Source: Steromphala cineraria
Taxonomy: Eukaryota > Mollusca > Gastropoda > Trochida > Trochidae
Length of the DNA stretch: 64,000 nucleotides
Assembly: GCA_916613615.1 (NCBI GenBank)
Contig: OU744731.1
Location: 18,880,328-18,944,327, forward strand
Reading direction: 5' to 3'
Positions 58,416 through 64,000 of the stretch are shown here, piece by piece. Within the stretch, counting starts at the first letter, position 1. The number at the start of each line of letters is the position of its first letter. Below the pieces are notes generated by a model. It searched no databases. It was not told the DNA's origin and worked only from the letters and a program-made list of their open reading frames with translations. Made by a program: the position numbers and the translations under genes.

Positions 58416-58909
58416 GTTTAAAGAGAGACAGAGTATGTTGATAGGATCACATATGTCAAATTTTGAAATCGATGTTATTCCATCGGGAACCACTAACTGT
58501 TACTGAAAATAACAAGTTAAAGGTCAATCAGTACATTAGAGTGAAAGTACGGCCATTCAAAGTCGGGATTTTGATCGAAAACCGGACAATGTGGCTTGAG
58601 TGGCGCGCGTAAATTCGCCAAACGTAATTTTGAAACCTTGTCATAAGCTGACAGGAAGATATATTCGATTCGATAGTGTTTATTAGGTATTGTAACTAAT
58701 AGGTAGATTAATTGGATGCATTATTTCGAATATTAAACGTATTTGAGATGTTTTCTTGATTTTTCCATAAAATCAAGCATTTTAGAGATATTATGTATAA
58801 ATGGATATATTTGCAAGTCCAGTGATGAGATATGAACTTATCAGCTTATTAGATATTTTGTAGCTTATCAAAACCAAATAAAATTTTAAGAAAGATAATA
58901 TGTGTCACT

Positions 58910-58975
58910 TTAAATATAGCCCGTCCGCCAGTCCTTGACTGGCTACTTTTTGCCAGGACTGGTTACTTTTCAAAA
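58910..58975 (+). repeat. Direct repeat with internal stem, copy 2
   Basis: Near-identical to 57911-57975 over about 60 bases, then divergent. Confidence 0.8.
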
Positions 58976-59057
58976 GTTTTCTTTATTTTCCCCTAAGGAA
59001 TTGATCAATTAATTTTCAGGACAGGCTAGGTTTCCAATCTATTTATTACACTGATAG

Positions 59058-59105
<48 letters not shown>
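59058..59105. repeat. (ATC)16 microsatellite
   Basis: Sixteen uninterrupted ATC units, likely polymorphic. There is no open context suggesting that it is coding. Confidence 0.95.
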
Positions 59106-59630
59106 GCGCTGACTTAAAAACACTTCGGATATGGATGAGCAAATCCATAGTTCATACAATAGATATATCCTACTCAGTTCAGTTGTCCTGTCTGGAAATT
59201 TACAATTCTATGTTTTCAAACTAGCGGGAATTGTACTGAGTATTGTGTAAGTATCCATAACACGAACAATAATCCTTCTCGTTTTCAATTTGTTTGGAGT
59301 TACCCTTTTCTAGGTAACCCGGATTCATCAACCCAGAAGTAGTCCGGGTAGCAATGATAGGGTAGGGGGGTATAGAGAAGGGTAATGGGTCACAAGGGTT
59401 GCGAAAGAAGTGGTCGCGATTGATATTGACGTTGCAGGACTTTTCTGCATTGATAAAATGTTTAAAAACAGAGAGACGGAAACAAATCAGTTATCAGTTA
59501 AACAACACAGGATATAACAGTACCGTTGAAGTAGCTTTTGTTCAGCAATCAGCTATTGCTTGGCTAATGTGATACTTCTAATAGTCACATACCGGTATAT
59601 AAAGATTATAAAAAGCATTTGTTTATCAAA

Positions 59631-59745
59631 ATTTGACACTTTCAAAAATATATGTTTAGCATTAACGTACAATTATCATTTAACAATTGAAAATATAAAA
59701 TTTCCACACACAAAAAGTACGTGCTATTAAGCCAATTGCCCTTTT
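59631..59745 (+). repeat. Diverged 3' fragment of MITE family B
   Basis: TTTGACACTTTCAAAA-ATA, TTTAGCATTAACGTACAATT, ATCA and a final TACGTGCTATTAAG-CAATTGCCC follow the last 110 bases of family B. The right terminus is disrupted by a short insertion. An old relic. Confidence 0.6.
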
Positions 59746-60860
59746 TTACAGTAAACATTATATGATCTAAATTTGCAACATTAACACTACTAAACACGTC
59801 ATCAGAGTAGCAATAAAACCGCATATACATCAATACTACCAAATTACTGGCTTTACATATCTTTTGGCATTACTTCAATTTTTTTTATCACTTTTACCAT
59901 ACATTATTGGCGTAACAATAAATCTCTTATAGCATTGTGTATAAACATAGATAATTGCTGATATTTTGTATATTTAATATTTAACACCAAATTTACTTTT
60001 AAAACAAGAATAATTAAAACGAATACTTTTGAACTATTTACAATTGTACAAATCTTGTTCATTATTTACTCTAAATCTAAACACAAATTCTGACAATAAT
60101 ATATCAACATTATTTTAATTTTGCTGTAGTTCTGAACTCCAAAAGTGTAGGGAATATTATATATATTTTTTTATATGTTTACGCATTAGATACAACATCG
60201 AAATGAAGAATACATGTTCGTATCATCCTAACTTCAAGGGATCAAAACACCCCTTTTGTCTTATTTTGGAACGTTCCAACGTTATGTAAGCCAATTAACA
60301 ACTTAAATCATAGTACCGATCCGTCGAATGGATTTTTCTATCCTAAAACTAGAAATTCGACGAATAGGTATGCGACCGTTGAAATCTATGACTTAACGAA
60401 GGTCAGAGTAAAATATCATTGTAACAGGAAGTGTATTTGATACATTACTTTATAAATTCGCCTATTTAGCCGCTATTAAAGTGATTCACCGATATGCACT
60501 CATTGACGGATTTAAATGTATACTTACTGTCGGTAAATGTTTCATATTGAAGTTTGATAGTTCATGTTTTGATCATGTTTTGTAAGTATTTAACATATAG
60601 TGAAAACATTGTGGTGCTATCATTAAAAGGCTTAATGGGCTTGGCGCAAGAAAAAACATAAATCTATCGGTAAAAGGCATACCTTGAATATTTTATTTTA
60701 TTTAAATAGAGATCAAACATAACATGGAGATAGACAAACAATGGTGACTATTTGATCAAGGCAGTCGTTTATGTTTTCTGAATGCTCTTGGCAAGGGTAT
60801 CTAGACTTGTATTTAAGACAGACGTCTTTTTAAGGATTCGGGGGTAGCTTTATGATGCTT

Positions 60861-61220
60861 TTAAAGGGACAGTAGCACGTTTTCAGGGGGAATATAAGGT
60901 GATGTCAGGAAAATGAAAATAAATGGTTTCAATTGAAAGACAATGCATTTAAACTAAATGGAGCAGTAATAATCCAAATATATAATGTAAAGTTTAGCCA
61001 TGCGATTCCCTTTTCTTACACAAAATGAATAAAGGTGTTCACACAAAATGGCCGCCCATGGATTTTATGTGAATCTTCATACGTCCTCTTACTATTGACG
61101 ATTGGTTTATGTAATGAGATTTTTGACACTATAACTATAATACATTTATTATTAACGTACAATTATCAGTGAACATTTTAAAATATGAAATTATTAAAAA
61201 ACGTGCTAATGGCCCTTTAA
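60861..61220 (+). repeat. TTAA-type MITE, family B, copy 3
   Basis: Full length (360 bp). TTAAAGGGACAGTAGCACG at the left; CGTGCTAATGGCCCTTTAA at the right, three changes from a perfect inverse. Contains the shared AAATGGCCGCC-ATGGATTTT segment. Confidence 0.85.
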
Positions 61221-61330
61221 CCAACAGTTGGTACTTCTTCATTAATTGACAGCATAGTGACTCCATCAACTCACGGAGCTGCTACTAAATAATGTACCGC
61301 CCACTGTTGCTTGGTATATTAGCTAAGTGA

Positions 61331-61352
61331 GGGGGGGGGGGGGGGGGGGGGG
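61331..61352 (+). repeat. Poly(G) tract (22 G)
   Basis: An uninterrupted run of 22 G, capable of G-quadruplex formation on the plus strand and prone to sequencing error, so its exact length is unreliable. Confidence 0.9.
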
Positions 61353-61721
61353 TGACTTGCAAATTTTGATTTTGTTAGTTAGGTTAAAGATGCAGAATGA
61401 AATTAATACAGATATCTTTTGTCTTTAAAATATTACTTTACCTCCCGTTACATACGTTAAACGAAATGCGCAATGCTATATACCCGTAATTCAATTTTGC
61501 AACGCATCTATATTTATGTAAACCAAATATGGATTGGTTTCAGTGATACACGTACAATGTAACTACTGGTCTTGTGGTATATACAGGGAAATGTACACTC
61601 GGTTCTATTTCTTTAAAATTAATATTGACTTTTTCAACAACAAAATAAAAGTAAACACTTCAAAAATGGGTACACGTTTGCATAACAATAATATATGTGA
61701 ACGTTTTGTAAGTTTACTGTT

Positions 61722-61795
61722 TTAAGGGGCAGTAGCACGTTTTTAGGGGGAATATAAGGTGATGTCAGGAAATTAAAAATAAATGGTACTTTTAA
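61722..61795 (+). repeat. MITE family B, 5' fragment
   Basis: TTTAAGGGGCAGTAGCACG then TTTTTAGGGGGAATATAAGG and TGATGTCAGGAAA, identical in order to the family start, then breaks off. The 3' two-thirds is missing. It lies 500 bases after full copy 3. Confidence 0.75.
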
Positions 61796-62518
61796 TAATT
61801 AGTAATACTTTTTACATATATATATTATACAATTTAATAGGGTAAATCACTTATTAGAATAATTGTTATAATCACCTTATTTACTGAGAGCTGCATTTTT
61901 ATGACATTGTAAACAATTAGTGATTTTTATATGAAAATATATTGGACGAAAAATGTTTTGAGTTTTCATATTTAGTCCCAAATTTTCCAAATAAATGGTT
62001 ATAACTATTTCAGAAAAATATTTGTTCCAAATCCAACTAAACAAGACAGAAGCTGGTAGAAATTGGATATAAAAACAACAAATTAAGTCAATTTTTGAAC
62101 TTATAAGATATAACATTTTGTTCTTATGGTAATTTTCAAACAAAACTAAACCACGCCCAATGATTGTGCGAATAAGTTAAGTTCGATTTTAACACCGTAG
62201 AATCATGTATAACGCCATCTCTCTATATCGTCTCTGGAAGGTTTAATACGAAAACACGCAATCCTAGGTTGTGGCTTAAACGTAGGGATTTTGGTTGTGA
62301 ACACATTAGATTTACCATTACATACTCCAACGATGGGACCCGGAAGATGAACAAACCTAGTTGCTCTGTCACGTGATGTATGTACCTGGTACCATTATAG
62401 GTCTTTTCGTGAATAACTGGAAGACGTGATTACCTATAAAAGAAAGGAGTTGAACAAACCCGGATGTTAGCTCTTCATGATATTTGACATGCTGTGTGGG
62501 GTTGGTGTCCGAGTTGGT

Positions 62519-62632
62519 CAATATGGTATAGGTGTTGTGACATCCATCATCTACCCGGCTATTCTGGATATGACACAATGTTTGTGAACACTTTATTGAA
62601 TTAAACGAATTCTATAGATCCGGTGCATTTAA
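62519..62632 (+). repeat. Dispersed repeat, family K, copy 2 with an upstream block
   Basis: CAATATGGTATAGGTGTTGT, GACATCCATCA precede the block shared with 57828. The first block recurs alone at 63018-63051 (CAATATGGTATAGGCGTTGT, GATATCCATCA). Confidence 0.6.
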
Positions 62633-63659
62633 TCTGCATTAAGATTTCTGATTGTAAGTAGGAACACATGCTTGACCTGATTATGTAATCACATATGGTA
62701 AATTATACAATTAGTTAAAACAAAAGTGCAATAAAAATGTGTGTCTGTTGAAATTCGTTTTCCTTTTTTATATCCGATCTTATAATATAAAGAAAATAAC
62801 ATATTCACAAATTGTATCATAAGGTACCAAATATTTTAAAAACGAAAACCCTTATTAATAGCAAAAAGCTACTAACTACTGACTAAATTGCCCATATTTT
62901 GTAAGAAATTATGAATATATCAAGAACCTCCTATTCCATGCAAGGAATATTAGAAGCATCGTATTGTATGTTAAGTGAACAAAGTTCACCTGAATAAATT
63001 CTCGCTAATATATCGCTCAATATGGTATAGGCGTTGTGATATCCATCACCTGCGAAATAAATAGCCTGAGCCTGAATATGCCAATACTTATATTTGCATT
63101 TTCCTTTGTCCCCAAAAAGCATGACGCATTAAACTGCAAGCAAGCAAAACTTTTTAAATATGCTCTCACAATACGCCTCTTATAAGATATATGAAGGACA
63201 TTACGTCATTGAAGTAGCCACGGCGCACTGTGGAAATAAAGCACCATTTAAAGGCGAGGATACATTTGTTAGCAAAAGGATGGTGTGACCACATTTATTT
63301 GTTTTTAAAACTTTGAGCATATTTTATTAATTTCGCATATGTCAATTTACCAAGTTTCATACTTGTGATTTCGAGCTTAACAAAACAATTCTTTCTATTT
63401 ATATTGTTTTTAATTCTATAGTACAAACTATCCTGAATACATATAAAATGATACAGTATCAGAGTAAACACATTAATGTTTTAATGCTTTGATATGATAT
63501 GATATTATTTTTTTGGTCTAAGCCAGTGATTTCTTTTAATCTTTATCAAATTAGCAATCTTCAGGAAAAAAAAGTAATTTGACATTCCATAGCAAGCTTA
63601 TATGAAACATACTTTTTATAAGACACAGTTTTTAAAATCCAGCCTGGACCTGTGACATT

Positions 63660-63671
63660 TGACCTTTGACC
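63660..63671 (+). promoter_or_regulatory. DR1-type nuclear receptor element
   Basis: TGACCTTTGACC is a direct repeat of two half-sites with one-base spacing, the arrangement used by HNF4 and RXR heterodimers in animals. A further TGACATTTGACC overlaps just upstream. It is a single short site, so function is speculative. Confidence 0.3.
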
Positions 63672-63721
63672 CGACCCCAGATGGAGAATTAAGACGGTTA
63701 AATTCTTCCTTTCTCATGCAG

Positions 63722-63837
63722 AAAAGATCTGATTCTCTTGGAGCAGCCATTCAGAGGGTTCAGAAAACTCTCTTGCTCTCTTATATCCGGCCTTTAACCT
63801 CAGTGGAAAGTTTTGTTCGTGGAAAAGCTACTGTTGG
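63722..63837 (+). other. Exon-like segment of an unrecognised plus-strand gene
   Basis: Acceptor CTTCCTTTCTCATGCAG, then an open 116-nt segment KRSDSLGAAIQRVQKTLLLS then YIRPLTSVESFVRGKATV plus two bases, then donor GTAGGA. Both splice sites are plausible and the peptide looks protein-like (amphipathic, non-repetitive). I do not recognise the family. If real, it is an internal exon of a gene continuing beyond the right edge. Confidence 0.4.
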
Positions 63838-64000
63838 GTAGGAAACAAGGGTATTTCGAAACGATACCCAGTGACGTGGCAGATCAGGGGTATTTTATAG
63901 GGAAGGGTAGGGTCACCTTTACAAAGAACCTGCTTTACATTTCAAAGGTCTACAATGTCATTGGTCTAGGGAATATTGGAATTCAATTATGTTTAATTCC

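Larger units (their letters stand above)
58416..63600. other. Repeat-rich intergenic tail, no supported gene
   Basis: Besides the repeats listed separately (direct repeat copy 2, ATC tract, family B copies, poly(G), family K) this AT-rich stretch shows only short chance frames. Confidence 0.5.

Noticed and set aside
1..64000. tRNA or rRNA genes
   Set aside because: I scanned by eye for B-box-like GGTTCGAATCC and clover-leaf pairings and found none that held up; a covariance-model scan was not possible.

Overview
The window is AT-rich animal nuclear DNA. Genes are split by introns with GT-AG junctions, and short non-autonomous transposons are dense. The repeats fit a mollusc, most likely a bivalve: TTAA-flanked MITEs, fold-back elements, and a tandem array with a 146-bp period between short conserved ends. 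That assignment is an inference from repeat style; no single sequence proves it.

Two protein-coding genes can be read through. (1) Plus strand, 3.9-16.9 kb: a mindin/spondin-2-like secreted matrix protein. It has a TATA promoter, a signal peptide, a Spondin_N domain split over exons 1-3, a long acidic Thr/Ser/Glu/Arg-rich insert of roughly 360 residues unknown in vertebrate mindin, and one thrombospondin type-1 repeat in exon 4. (2) Minus strand, 25.1-53.2 kb: a complete EXOC4/Sec8 exocyst subunit. I could assemble 27 constitutive exons in uninterrupted phase (2,778 nt, 925 residues), plus two good candidates for in-frame cassette microexons of 24 and 27 nt. The two genes point towards each other, with a repeat-filled intergenic stretch of about 8 kb between them.

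Layout: 1-3.5 kb, intergenic with abutting TTAA elements; 3.5-17.6 kb, mindin gene with a 10-kb first intron that starts with decayed tandem copies of the exon 1 end; 17.6-24.9 kb, intergenic (fold-back element, long-TIR element, eight-unit 146-bp array); 24.9-53.2 kb, EXOC4, whose introns carry several MITE and fold-back families and whose first intron is mostly a nested transposon (a PIF/Harbinger-type element inside an element with an 8-bp target duplication); 53.4-64 kb, two degraded LINE 3' ends, a 2-kb TTAA element containing a target-duplicated poly(A) insert, further MITEs and simple repeats, and one unassigned exon-like segment near the right edge.

No tRNA, rRNA, CRISPR array, operon or bacterial feature is supported. 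The most unusual items are the two EXOC4 microexon candidates (the 24-nt one lies between two fold-back elements), the expanded mindin-like protein, the nested element next to EXOC4 exon 1, and the 146-bp array, in which every unit carries several nuclear-receptor-type half-sites.
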